DNA of 64,000 nucleotides from Bradyrhizobium guangxiense. GTDB lineage: Bacteria; Pseudomonadota; Alphaproteobacteria; Rhizobiales; Xanthobacteraceae. Within the stretch, counting starts at the first letter, position 1, and every line of letters begins with the position of its first letter. Positions 55,592-62,724 of this stretch are shown in pieces. The notes beneath the pieces are model-generated. The model was not told where the DNA came from, did not search any database, and saw nothing but the letters and a program-made list of their open reading frames with translations. The stretch is taken from contig NZ_CP022219.1 of NCBI RefSeq assembly GCF_004114915.1, positions 6,540,501 to 6,604,500 of the forward strand, given 5' to 3'. Made by a program: the position numbers and the translations under genes.

Positions 55592-55722
55592 TGATCAACG
55601 CCGCCTTCGCCGCGGCATTGAGGATGGCGTCGCGCGCGGAATGGTCGACCGCGATGCGCAGGTGCAGCGTGTCGCCGTCGGCGATCGCCTCCTCGGCGCG
55701 CGTGATCGCGCCTGCGGTGATG
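55575..55722 (-). pseudogene. Fragment of an isoprenyl transferase (uppS) gene
   Basis: The stretch pairs with parts of uppS. Its first 17 bases equal the uppS 3' end (CGCGTCACACCCGCGAG); then, after a deletion that would span 57503-57763 of uppS, it continues as a near copy of uppS 57764-57890 (for example GCATTGAGGATGGCGTCGCGCGCGGAAT). It is thus an internally deleted piece of a second uppS copy, too short to work. The sequence beyond it (55723-55819) matches nothing I can name. Confidence 0.8.
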
Positions 55723-55819
55723 AAGGCTTGGGTTGCACCTGCGACGCCTGCCCGTCGAACTTGACGACGGATCGATCTGCATCATGGTCAAGATCAGGCC
55801 GGCGACACCGAACTGCGGA

Positions 55820-56043
55820 TAGCCGCCTTGGCCGCGCACTTCACTTGCGCATCAACAGCGACTCCTCGAACGAGTTGAATGGGCCGCGGCCAGCCGGAAC
55901 GTGCGTTGATACCCGGTTCCACGGATCGCCCTGGGCCAATCTCTTGCTGAAATCCTGTGAGGACTCCCGGTAATGGCTGACCGCGATGAGGACCCGGGCA
56001 ATATCAGCCATGCCCGCCGCGCGTACGATGGCCAGATAGCAGC
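55820..56043 (-). pseudogene. Fragment resembling a phage-type lysozyme
   Basis: On the minus strand the translation reads HYRESSQDFSKRLAQGDPWN and then RVSTHVPAGRGPFNSFEE before running to a stop; after a shift of one base, AVDAQVKCAAKAA continues in the adjacent frame. The pattern (ES-Q, AQGDPWN, VSTHVPAGRGPF, SFE, then A-DA) is familiar to me from rhizobial and prophage lysozyme-like proteins, recalled without a database check. It is truncated at both ends and frameshifted. The following 56044-56247 holds no gene I can support. Confidence 0.5.
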
Positions 56044-56247
56044 CCCGTGTTGGCGACGGCCGTCTTAGCCGGACGGATGAATTCAGGTTTATGGGTCAGC
56101 TTGGTGCGTTGCCAGCGGTCAGTACTCGCGCGGGTTAGCTCGTTGAGGTCTACATTTGATTTCCCAAAGAAAACGCCGCCCAGTGGGTCGCAAAGGTGGT
56201 GGTACGGGTTGATAGCGCGCGAACTGTGATGCTAGCTTCTCGCCGTC

Positions 56248-57360
56248 ATGTTTACGCTTGAGCGGTCTAAGAACGACACGTCGATCGGACTCGACCTATT
56301 GCGTGCCTTGGCGGCACAGATGGTGTGCGTCGGTCACGCATGGAATCTGACCTTCAACGATGGCAACGCCTTCAGCAATCACACCAATGCACGCTCTACC
56401 TTCATCCCGTACATCGGGGTGATGTTGTTCTTCGTACTGTCCGGTTTCGTTATCGCCTACACGCTGCACTCGAGATCGCGCCGTCCAGAGTATAGTTTTG
56501 GCGAGTATGCCATTGAACGCTTTGCGAGGATTTACTCCGCCTATCTTCCGGCGCTGATTTTGATCGCCGGTCTTGATGCACTGTCACTCTCCCTCGGCGC
56601 TCCGATCGAGCCGAATCACATCATCGATTTTCTTAAAAACCTGGTGATGCTGCAGGGCTATCCTGCTGACTGGGCTGGCTACACATTTGGGACCGCGGGG
56701 CAGCTCAGTTCGCTTGCTGCAGAATTTCACATCTACTTCTTTGTCGGCGGCGCGTTCTTTTTCTGCATCGGGCGAAATCGCATCGCTACGGCCCTGGTAG
56801 CGCTGGCCTTCGTTTTCATGCCGCTCTCCTATTTGCGGGAAGAAGCGATGAGTGATCGCAATCTTTTCGCATTGTGGCTTGCCGGATTCGGCGGCTACTT
56901 CATCTGCAACGGGATGCAGATCGAGCGACACGCCTGTCGCATTGCCGGCATTATTGCGATTATCGCGCTATGGTACTGGATATCTCGCAGGCATGGTGAC
57001 GGCGATGAATATCGGTTGTCGGCCTATCTTCCATTCGCCATAGCATTCGTCTGTTTCTGCATCGCGACACAGTCAACGCATATCTTGGCACGATTGGAGC
57101 GACCGATCACCGTAGCGGCCAACTACTCTTTCTCTCTTTTCCTGATCCACGTTTCAATCATCAAGCCACTTATTTATTGGTGGCCGCTTTCAAAAACCAG
57201 CGGTCTTCTTACCGCAATCGTCGTCGCCAATATCGCTGCCGCTGCGTTTGCGCAGCTTACTGAAGCAAAACACCGACAGCTTGCGTCTCGGCTAAAAGAA
57301 ACTTTTGGGATGGGACCTATGGTGGATCGGCAGGTTATTGGCGCCCAAAACACGCGATGA
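56248..57360 (+). CDS. Acyltransferase 3 family membrane protein (OafA/NodX-like)
   Basis: The 370-residue protein has about ten membrane helices. It opens with LDLLRALAAQMVCVGHAWNL, the family motif with the catalytic-type Arg and His, followed by GVMLFFVLSGFVIAYTL and FFVGGAFFFC. Such proteins O-acetylate surface polysaccharides, lipid A or signalling sugars. Its composition is unlike its neighbours: one 60-base stretch (57121-57180) has only 22 G or C. It lies between two direct repeats and gene debris, consistent with horizontal transfer. It has a weak ribosome binding site (AGCTTCTCGCCGTC) before the ATG. The acceptor is unknown; O-antigen or exopolysaccharide are plausible. Confidence 0.88.
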   Translation: MFTLERSKNDTSIGLDLLRALAAQMVCVGHAWNLTFNDGNAFSNHTNARSTFIPYIGVMLFFVLSGFVIAYTLHSRSRRPEYSFGEYAIERFARIYSAYLPALILIAGLDALSLSLGAPIEPNHIIDFLKNLVMLQGYPADWAGYTFGTAGQLSSLAAEFHIYFFVGGAFFFCIGRNRIATALVALAFVFMPLSYLREEAMSDRNLFALWLAGFGGYFICNGMQIERHACRIAGIIAIIALWYWISRRHGDGDEYRLSAYLPFAIAFVCFCIATQSTHILARLERPITVAANYSFSLFLIHVSIIKPLIYWWPLSKTSGLLTAIVVANIAAAAFAQLTEAKHRQLASRLKETFGMGPMVDRQVIGAQNTR

Positions 57361-57442
57361 AACTGTTAGCGAGCGGCGGCGTCGCTCCCGAGGGAGATGA
57401 CGTCGTCCCATGTTTTTGCAGCGCTATCATGGCTCTGCCGCT

Positions 57443-57502
57443 TGCTGCCAATCATGCGCCGAAACGAACCGCGCGTTGTCATGTGCGCGTCACACCCGCG
57501 AG
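57443..57502. repeat. Right copy of island-flanking direct repeat (overlaps uppS 3' end)
   Basis: This 60-base segment matches 55527-55591. The last 13 bases (57490-57502) are the stop and final codons of uppS on the minus strand, so the element boundary is at a gene's 3' end. That is a common integration site for tyrosine-recombinase elements, although no integrase remains. Confidence 0.8.
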
Positions 57503-58227
57503 AGCGACGGCACCTCTTCGGGCAGGATCGCCTGAAGGCCGCCGAAACGGCGCTCGCGGCCGTGGAAAGAGGTCAGGGCGGCGGCGAGATCGCCCGCGTC
57601 GAACTCGGGCCACATCCGCTCGGTGAAGTGCAGCTCGGCATAGGCGCCTTCCCAGAGCAGGAAGTCCGACAGCCGCTTCTCGCCCGAGGTGCGGATGATG
57701 AGATCGACGTCGCGCAAGCCGGCTTCGCCGGTCACGAGCTGCGAAAAGGCTTCGCGGGTGATGCTGGTCAACGCGGCTGCCTTCGCCGCGGCATTGAGGA
57801 TGGCGTCGCGCGCGGAATAGTCCACCGCGATGCGCAGGTGCAGCGCGCCGCCGTCGGCGGTCGCCTCCTCGGCGCGTGTGATCGCGCCTGCAATACCCTC
57901 AGGCAGGCGGTCGCGACGTCCGATCACGGTGAGGCGCACGCCGTTCTTGACCAGGCTCTGCACCTCGCTCGCGAGATAGAAGCGCAGCAAGGTCATCAGT
58001 GCGGCGACCTCCGCCTTCGGCCTGCGCCAATTGTCGGTGGAGAAGGCGTAGAGCGTCAATGTACCGATGCCCTGCTTCGGCGCGGCCTCGACGACGCGGC
58101 GGATCGTCTCGACACCGGCCTCGTGGCCGCGCACGCGCGACAGGCCGCTGCGCGTCGCCCATCGTCCGTTGCCGTCCATGATGATGCCGACATGAAGCTT
58201 CTCGCTACAGGACATGTCACTTTGCAT
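57490..58227 (-). CDS. uppS: Isoprenyl (undecaprenyl/decaprenyl) diphosphate synthase
   Basis: The 245-residue cis-prenyltransferase makes the C50-C55 lipid carrier used for cell-wall and glycan assembly. Asp18 in IIMDGNGRWA is the Mg-binding catalytic Asp. The YAFSTDNWRRP loop, the helix motif ADGGALHLRIAVDYSARD, and the RTSGEKRLSDFLLW and AYAELHF signatures are all present. It is the third gene of an operon behind a membrane protein and a winged-helix regulator, 31 bp after the latter's stop. A 17-bp palindrome covers its start codon. The usual genomic place for the main uppS gene is with frr/cdsA/dxr, so this could be a second paralogue. Its 3' end coincides with the island repeat. Confidence 0.93.
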   Translation of the reverse strand: MQSDMSCSEKLHVGIIMDGNGRWATRSGLSRVRGHEAGVETIRRVVEAAPKQGIGTLTLYAFSTDNWRRPKAEVAALMTLLRFYLASEVQSLVKNGVRLTVIGRRDRLPEGIAGAITRAEEATADGGALHLRIAVDYSARDAILNAAAKAAALTSITREAFSQLVTGEAGLRDVDLIIRTSGEKRLSDFLLWEGAYAELHFTERMWPEFDAGDLAAALTSFHGRERRFGGLQAILPEEVPSLSRV

Positions 58228-58235
58228 TGCAAAGT
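58219..58235. promoter_or_regulatory. Palindrome ACTTTG-N5-CAAAGT over the uppS start codon
   Basis: A 17-bp palindrome, ACTTTGCA-T-TGCAAAGT in one reading, covers the uppS ATG (58225-58227). It matches the operator at 59293-59309 in arm sequence and spacing (ACTTTG-N5-CAAAGT). If bound by the winged-helix regulator it could block translation or an internal promoter of uppS. Confidence 0.6.
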
Positions 58236-58258
58236 CTCCGGTCAAAAAGGGGGGAGGA

Positions 58259-58636
58259 TCAGGTCGAGACGATGCCGAGGCGGCCGAGCGGCGGCGCCTC
58301 GCGCCCGGCGGCCTTGGCGGCGTCGCGCACCAGGCGTTCGAGCACGGCGAGATAATCGAGGAAACGGCGGCGCCCGGTCTTGGTGAGGCGGCAGGTGGTG
58401 TGCGGGCGGTTGCCCTCATAGCCCTTGATCACGTCGACGAGGCCGGCCTCCTGGAGCACGGCAAGGTGCCGGCTGAGATTGCCGTCGGTGAGGCCGCACA
58501 GCTGCTTGAGATCGGCGAATGCCAGCCCCTTGGGATGCGCCATCAGCGAGGTCAGTAACCCGAGCCTCGCCTTCTCGTGGATCACGCGGTCGAGCCCTTC
58601 GTAGGAGAAGGGCGCGCTGTCAGTCTTCGACATCAT
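58259..58636 (-). CDS. Winged-helix transcriptional regulator
   Basis: The 125-residue protein is a single MarR/ArsR-like winged helix. It shows HEKARLGLLTSLMAHPKGLAF, then the recognition helix LTDGNLSRHLAVLQEAGLVD and a wing with TTCRLTKTGRRRF. It lacks cysteine pairs typical of metal sensors, so I expect a small-ligand or lipid-intermediate response. It overlaps the preceding membrane-protein gene by 17 bases and lies 31 bp ahead of uppS, a compact operon. Two matching palindromes (59293-59309 and 58219-58235) in the same operon suggest direct autoregulation. ATG at 58636 versus 58633 cannot be decided. Confidence 0.85.
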   Translation of the reverse strand: MMSKTDSAPFSYEGLDRVIHEKARLGLLTSLMAHPKGLAFADLKQLCGLTDGNLSRHLAVLQEAGLVDVIKGYEGNRPHTTCRLTKTGRRRFLDYLAVLERLVRDAAKAAGREAPPLGRLGIVST

Positions 58637-59237
58637 GGTCTCCGGATGCGAAATGCAGAATGCCCGCCATCACGGACTGCCCGATCACGAAGGGCAGACC
58701 CATGGTCCATGGCGAAAGCGTGTGGGTCTGGCTCGCGAGCACCACCACCGCAAAGCCAGACACGAAATACCAGGCGCCGGCGAGCGCGACGGTGCGCGGC
58801 AGGGAGCGGACTGAGGCGAAGATGCCGAGCGACACCAGGATCTGCCACAGGCCCGGGAGCAGCCACAGCGCCTCGCCCGCGAACTTCCACATCACCACCG
58901 CGAGCAGCACGCCGGCAACGCCCGCCGGCAGGAACTGCTCGACCGCCTGGTGGATCATGACGTCGGCCAGACCCGAATGATGACGGCGCGATCGCGCGCG
59001 CATCTCGATCCCGATCATCAGGACGGAGAGCGCGGCAGCGACGAACCAGCCGACGAAGAAGCCGAGCGGCTCGCCGGGGGGATCGCCGAGCAGCCAGAAT
59101 TGCAGGACCGCGGTGAGCAGAGCGACCACGGCGGTCGCGGCCATCGTCGCCGTGCCATAACCGCGGAACGCGGTGCCGGCCGCGATCTGGCTGCGGATCG
59201 CCACGATGTCGGCCAGTGCCTTGTCGAGATCACGCAT
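58620..59237 (-). CDS. Integral membrane protein, first gene of uppS operon
   Basis: The 205-residue protein has a charged N-terminal helix (RDLDKALADIVAIRSQIAA) and about six hydrophobic segments; the C-terminus ends in acidic GDHDVED. There is no catalytic motif that I recognise. Pairing of such a protein with a small winged-helix regulator is a recurrent arrangement in bacteria, with the membrane partner often of unknown function. Its 3' end overlaps the regulator by 17 bases. The palindromic operator and -10 element lie 56-72 bp upstream of the ATG at 59237. A role in lipid-carrier or envelope homeostasis is inferred from uppS. Confidence 0.75.
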   Translation of the reverse strand: MRDLDKALADIVAIRSQIAAGTAFRGYGTATMAATAVVALLTAVLQFWLLGDPPGEPLGFFVGWFVAAALSVLMIGIEMRARSRRHHSGLADVMIHQAVEQFLPAGVAGVLLAVVMWKFAGEALWLLPGLWQILVSLGIFASVRSLPRTVALAGAWYFVSGFAVVVLASQTHTLSPWTMGLPFVIGQSVMAGILHFASGDHDVED

Positions 59238-59292
59238 TGGCAACGCCAAAACCTCGCTCCGCGCATGCCCGCCGGGATCGTCAATACCACGT

Positions 59293-59309
59293 ACTTTGTA
59301 CCGCAAAGT
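59293..59309. promoter_or_regulatory. Palindromic operator ACTTTG-N5-CAAAGT upstream of the operon
   Basis: ACTTTG (59293-59298), TACCG and CAAAGT (59304-59309) form the same palindrome class as at 58219-58235; with flanking bases the arms are TACTTTG/CAAAGTA. A third half-site CAAAGTA lies at 59321-59327, 17 bp further. It overlaps the predicted -10 on the minus strand. Confidence 0.7.
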
Positions 59310-59334
59310 ATATAGCGACACAAAGTAGACGCAA
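59307..59334 (-). promoter_or_regulatory. Predicted promoter of membrane protein-regulator-uppS operon
   Basis: On the minus strand TTGCGT (59329-59334) is 16 bases from TATACT (59307-59312), a fair -35 and good -10. The expected transcript start near 59300 lies inside the palindrome, so bound regulator would block it. The leader to the ATG at 59237 would be about 60 bases. Confidence 0.5.
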
Positions 59335-59438
59335 GCCCGAAATCGCCGCGAGAGGATTTGCGCCGCGGCGGACAACTGCCGGTTGCACAAACCGTGCCTG
59401 CCCAGATAAGATGCGCTCGAAAGCGTCCGGGGGCTGGT

Positions 59439-60680
59439 ATGTGGCTTAGATCATTCATCATCGCGTCCTTGTTGCAGGTAGTTGTCGCGGGAGTTGCGAA
59501 TGCGGCGGGACCGTTCGGCAGCGTCAATGTCGGCAACTGGATCGGCGGCGCCTTCAGCAATGACCAGACGGGCGCCTTCTCCCATTGTGCGGCGACAACT
59601 CCTTACGCAAACGGCGTCATCCTCGTCGTGAGCCAGAATGCCGCCGGCACCTGGTCGCTCGCTTTTGCAAGTCCCGGCTACCGCTTCAACAAGGGTGAGA
59701 ACGCCGCGATCGACGTCACCTTTGACGGGCAGGAGCAAGCCAGGCTGTACGCGACGGCGTACCAGTCCAACATGCTCACGGCCATCATGCCGCTCAATGT
59801 CGTGCGGACGTTTCAGAAGGCGAGTCTTATGGTGGCGACGGCCGGCCGCGCCGTTTTGAATTTCGATCTGACATCGACCGGGCCGGTCATCGCGGCCCTG
59901 GCCAATTGCGTGAGCAAGGTGAAAGCCGACGGGCTCGACAAGGCCGGCGATTTCACCAAGGGTACGGCCAAGCCGGCAGCCACGGCAGAGAAGCAGGCCG
60001 CGCCGCCGGCCGGCAAGTCCGCCAAGTCCAAGAGTGGCACCGGCTTCGTGGTCAGCGCCAATGGGCACGTCGTCACGAACCACCACGTGATCGACGGTTG
60101 CAGTGACCTCAAGGGCAATCTCACGGGCGAGGCCGCAACGGCGTTGCGCGTCGTATCGAGCGATGCAACCAACGATCTCGCCCTCTTGCAGGCGCCGTCG
60201 ACGGCGACGTTCAAGGAGTTTGCCCGGATCCGCGACCGCTCGATCCGCTCGGGCGATTCCGTCGTCGCGATCGGCTTTCCCTACCGCGGGCTACTGAGCT
60301 CGGACTTCACCGTGACCACCGGTATCGTGAGCTCGCTCAGTGGCATGCGCAACGATTCGCGTTTCCTGCAGATCAGTGCGCCTGTGCAGCCAGGCAACAG
60401 CGGAGGCCCGCTGTTCGATACCGCCGGTCAGATCGTCGGCGTGGTCACGGGAAAGCTCGACAATCTGCGGATCGCGGTCGCAACCGGCAACATCCCGGAG
60501 AACATCAATTTCGCCATCAAGACCGGGGCGCTGCGCGACTTTCTCGACAATTCCGTGGTGCCGTACCAGACCGCCGAGCCCAAGGGCGAGCTGAAGACCA
60601 CCGACATCGCCGCCAACGCCCGCGCCTACACGATGCTGATCTCATGTACCGGCACGGAACAGGCCGACGCGAAGCGGTGA
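59439..60680 (+). CDS. Secreted trypsin-like serine protease
   Basis: The 413-residue protein has a signal peptide (MWLRSFIIASLLQVVVAG, cleavage near ANA-AGPF). An N-terminal domain of about 140 residues with no motif I recognise follows, then a Ser/Ala/Lys-rich linker (170-200) and a trypsin-fold domain. The catalytic triad is His216 in VTNHHVIDG, Asp246 in TNDLALL and Ser321 in PGNSGGPLF. No PDZ domain follows, unlike DegP, so it is a DegS/HtrA-like or simple periplasmic protease without PDZ. The start at 59439 fits the signal peptide; the longer frame is not needed. It converges with the DUF3551 gene, 7 bp between stops. Confidence 0.9.
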   Translation: MWLRSFIIASLLQVVVAGVANAAGPFGSVNVGNWIGGAFSNDQTGAFSHCAATTPYANGVILVVSQNAAGTWSLAFASPGYRFNKGENAAIDVTFDGQEQARLYATAYQSNMLTAIMPLNVVRTFQKASLMVATAGRAVLNFDLTSTGPVIAALANCVSKVKADGLDKAGDFTKGTAKPAATAEKQAAPPAGKSAKSKSGTGFVVSANGHVVTNHHVIDGCSDLKGNLTGEAATALRVVSSDATNDLALLQAPSTATFKEFARIRDRSIRSGDSVVAIGFPYRGLLSSDFTVTTGIVSSLSGMRNDSRFLQISAPVQPGNSGGPLFDTAGQIVGVVTGKLDNLRIAVATGNIPENINFAIKTGALRDFLDNSVVPYQTAEPKGELKTTDIAANARAYTMLISCTGTEQADAKR

Positions 60681-60687
60681 ATCGCTC

Positions 60688-60966
60688 TCAGTACGGTGCG
60701 ACGGGCCGCGTGCGCCGCGGCGGCCGTGGTTGCTGCGGCTGCCCCTGGCCGTACGCGAAGCGCGGGTTGCGATCGCAGTACAGCAGCCGGCCGGATACGC
60801 TGGCCTGGCATTGTTCATAGCTGCTGTAGGCGCATTCGCCGGGATAATCAAACTCGCCGCCCTGGGCGCACCAGGGATAGTCGCGGGCGGCTGCGGGCGT
60901 GATGGTGGCGAAGCCGGCCAGGATCGCCGCACCGAGCGTTAGCAGCACCAATTGCGTCTTGCGCAT
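60688..60966 (-). CDS. Small secreted DUF3551 protein
   Basis: The 92-residue product has a signal peptide (MRKTQLVLLTLGAAILAG, cleavage near AAARD) and then the DUF3551 pattern: YPWCAQGGEFDYPGECAYSS, then YEQCQASVSGRLLYCDRNPRF with four Cys, likely two disulfides. The C-terminus is Pro/Arg-rich (QPQQPRPPRRTRP). This family is very common and multicopy in Bradyrhizobium; function is unknown. The ATG at 60966 has GAGAGGAGTTGG upstream, a good ribosome binding site. Confidence 0.85.
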   Translation of the reverse strand: MRKTQLVLLTLGAAILAGFATITPAAARDYPWCAQGGEFDYPGECAYSSYEQCQASVSGRLLYCDRNPRFAYGQGQPQQPRPPRRTRPVAPY

Positions 60967-61063
60967 GATCCAACTCCTCTCTAGCAGGCACGAGCTACGG
61001 TGCCATCTATCATCAGGTTTCGCGGCGCTGTTTTATTCCAGATCAATTGGAACGAAACCCGCA

Positions 61064-61092
61064 AGAAAAAAGCCCTGCCAGGCGGCAGGGCT
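61064..61092 (-). terminator. Rho-independent terminator of the Bug/TctC-like gene
   Basis: On the minus strand AGCCCTGCC, GCCT and GGCAGGGCT (61071-61092) form a perfect 9-bp stem followed by seven bases that are mostly T (61064-61070). It lies 24 bases past the stop codon at 61117. Confidence 0.85.
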
Positions 61093-61116
61093 CCCTTCCC
61101 GGCTATCACAAGCTCG

Positions 61117-62091
61117 CTACTCGACCTTGAGGCCGGCGAACTCGACGACCTTCTTCCACTTCTCGGTCTCGGCCTTGATCTCCTCGCCGAACGCTTCCGG
61201 GGTCTGCACCCGCGGTTCGCCGCCGAGCTCGACCAGGCGCTTGGTCATGTCGGGCTCCTTCATCAGCGTGTTGATCTCGCTGTTGAGCTTGGTAATGATC
61301 TCCTTTGGCGTGTTCTTCGGCGCGCCCATGCCGAACAGCGCGCTGGCCTCGTAGTCCTTCACGGTCTCAGAGATCGCCTGCACGTCGGGCAGCTGCGGCG
61401 AGCGCTGCGCGGTGGTGACGCCGATTGCGCGCAGCGAGCCGGAGCGAATGTGCTGGATGATCGAGGGCATGTTGTCGAAGATCACCTGCACCTGGCCGCC
61501 GAGCATGTCGGTGATCGCAGGCGCCGCGCCGCGATAGGGCACGTGCTGCATCTTGCAGCCGGTCATGGCCATGAACATCTCGCCGGACAGATGCACCGAG
61601 GTGCCGTTGCCGGACGAGGCCATGTTGACCTTGCCGGGATTGGCCTTCACGTACTCGATGAACTCGGCGACGTTCTTCGCCGGCACGTCCTTGTTGACGG
61701 TCATCACGTTCGGCACGCGCTGGAACGAGGCGACCGGCGCGATGTCCCGCACGAAGTTGAACTTCAGATTGGCGTAGAGCGAGGCGTTGATGTAGTTGGC
61801 CGGATTGACCAGCTGCAGTGTGTAGCCGTCGGGCTCGGCGTTGACGACCGATTCGGTGCCGATGTTGTTGCCGGCGCCCGGCTTGTTCTCGATCACGAAT
61901 TGTTGGCCGAACTTCTCCGAGAGCCGCTGGCCGATCAGTCGCGCCAGGATGTCGGTGGCGCCGCCCGGCGGATAGCCGACCACCCATTTCACGGGCCGAG
62001 CCGGATAATCGGCGGCAAGGGCCTTCGACAGCGGGGTGGCTGCAAGCGGACTGGCGGCGAGCAGGCCCAGCGCGGTACGGCGAGTGATCAT
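61117..62091 (-). CDS. Bug/TctC-family periplasmic solute receptor
   Basis: The 324-residue secreted receptor has a twin-arginine-like signal (MITRRTALGLLAASPLAAT). The family body follows: YPARPVKWVVGYPPGGATDI, the Asn/Gly-rich NKPGAGNNIGTESV, the hinge SGNGTSVHLSGEMFMAMTG, and HVPYRGAAPAITDML. Bug receptors serve tripartite tricarboxylate transporters, but no TctA/TctB genes lie here, so this one is an orphan, typical of the family. GGGAGAACCCTTGAG precedes the ATG at 62091. It is divergent from the VOC gene and carries its own terminator. The ligand (a carboxylate) cannot be specified. Confidence 0.88.
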   Translation of the reverse strand: MITRRTALGLLAASPLAATPLSKALAADYPARPVKWVVGYPPGGATDILARLIGQRLSEKFGQQFVIENKPGAGNNIGTESVVNAEPDGYTLQLVNPANYINASLYANLKFNFVRDIAPVASFQRVPNVMTVNKDVPAKNVAEFIEYVKANPGKVNMASSGNGTSVHLSGEMFMAMTGCKMQHVPYRGAAPAITDMLGGQVQVIFDNMPSIIQHIRSGSLRAIGVTTAQRSPQLPDVQAISETVKDYEASALFGMGAPKNTPKEIITKLNSEINTLMKEPDMTKRLVELGGEPRVQTPEAFGEEIKAETEKWKKVVEFAGLKVE

Positions 62092-62214
62092 CTCAAGGGT
62101 TCTCCCAGTGTTGTTCTTGAAGCCAGATGGCTTGAGCCCGGCGTCGGTGGGGTTGTAACAAAGCTTGCCGCAGGCGGAAAGTGCACGGGGCGCATCACGA
62201 CGAAAGGATAAGAC

Positions 62215-62625
62215 ATGCCGGTCAAGGTCGAAGCTCTCGATCATCTCGTGATCAACGTCTCCGATGTCGCGACCACCGCGGACTGGTACCGCAGGATTCT
62301 CGGCATGGAAGTCAAGGTGTTCGATCCCGGCGGCGGCAAAGCGCCGCGGACTTCACTTCATTTTGGTAACCAGAAGATCAACGTCCGGCCGCGCGATGCC
62401 GACAAGGTGGAATGGTTCACCGCGGACCACCAGACCGCCGGCAGCGAGGACCTCTGCTTCCTGACCTCGGCAGCGCCCGACGAGGTGGTGGCGCATTTGC
62501 AGGCACACAACGTTGCGATCGAGGAAGGCCCGGGCCCCAGGCAGGGCGCGCGCGGAACGCTGCGCTCGGTCTATTGCCGCGATCCGGATGGCAGCTTGAT
62601 CGAGATCTCGTCCTACGGGGATTGA
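62215..62625 (+). CDS. VOC-superfamily protein (glyoxalase/dioxygenase fold)
   Basis: The 136-residue protein has the two beta-alpha-beta-beta-beta modules of the VOC fold: DHLVINVSDVATTADWYRRI in the first half and CRDPDGSLIEISSYGD in the second, giving His9 and a C-terminal Glu as metal ligands. The pattern ILGMEVKVFDPG is typical of VOC proteins that act as glyoxalases, ring-cleavage dioxygenases or fosfomycin-resistance-like enzymes. The AAAGGATAAGAC ribosome binding site supports the ATG at 62215. It shares a 123-bp divergent gap with the Bug receptor gene and precedes the acyl-CoA synthetase. Specificity is unknown. Confidence 0.82.
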   Translation: MPVKVEALDHLVINVSDVATTADWYRRILGMEVKVFDPGGGKAPRTSLHFGNQKINVRPRDADKVEWFTADHQTAGSEDLCFLTSAAPDEVVAHLQAHNVAIEEGPGPRQGARGTLRSVYCRDPDGSLIEISSYGD

Positions 62626-62724
62626 GGCGCTCCCCCGATTTGCTCCCTGCGTCGTCCGATGGCAGAAAGACGCAATCATCAAGAGGCAGCCGCCACCAAG
62701 ATGCAGGCTGCACGGGGAGGAGCC

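Noticed and set aside
55592..55722. The uppS-like left fragment as a functional second uppS
   Set aside because: It covers only about 43 codons of the gene's interior, lacks the start and the MDGNGR site, and has an internal deletion of about 260 bases.
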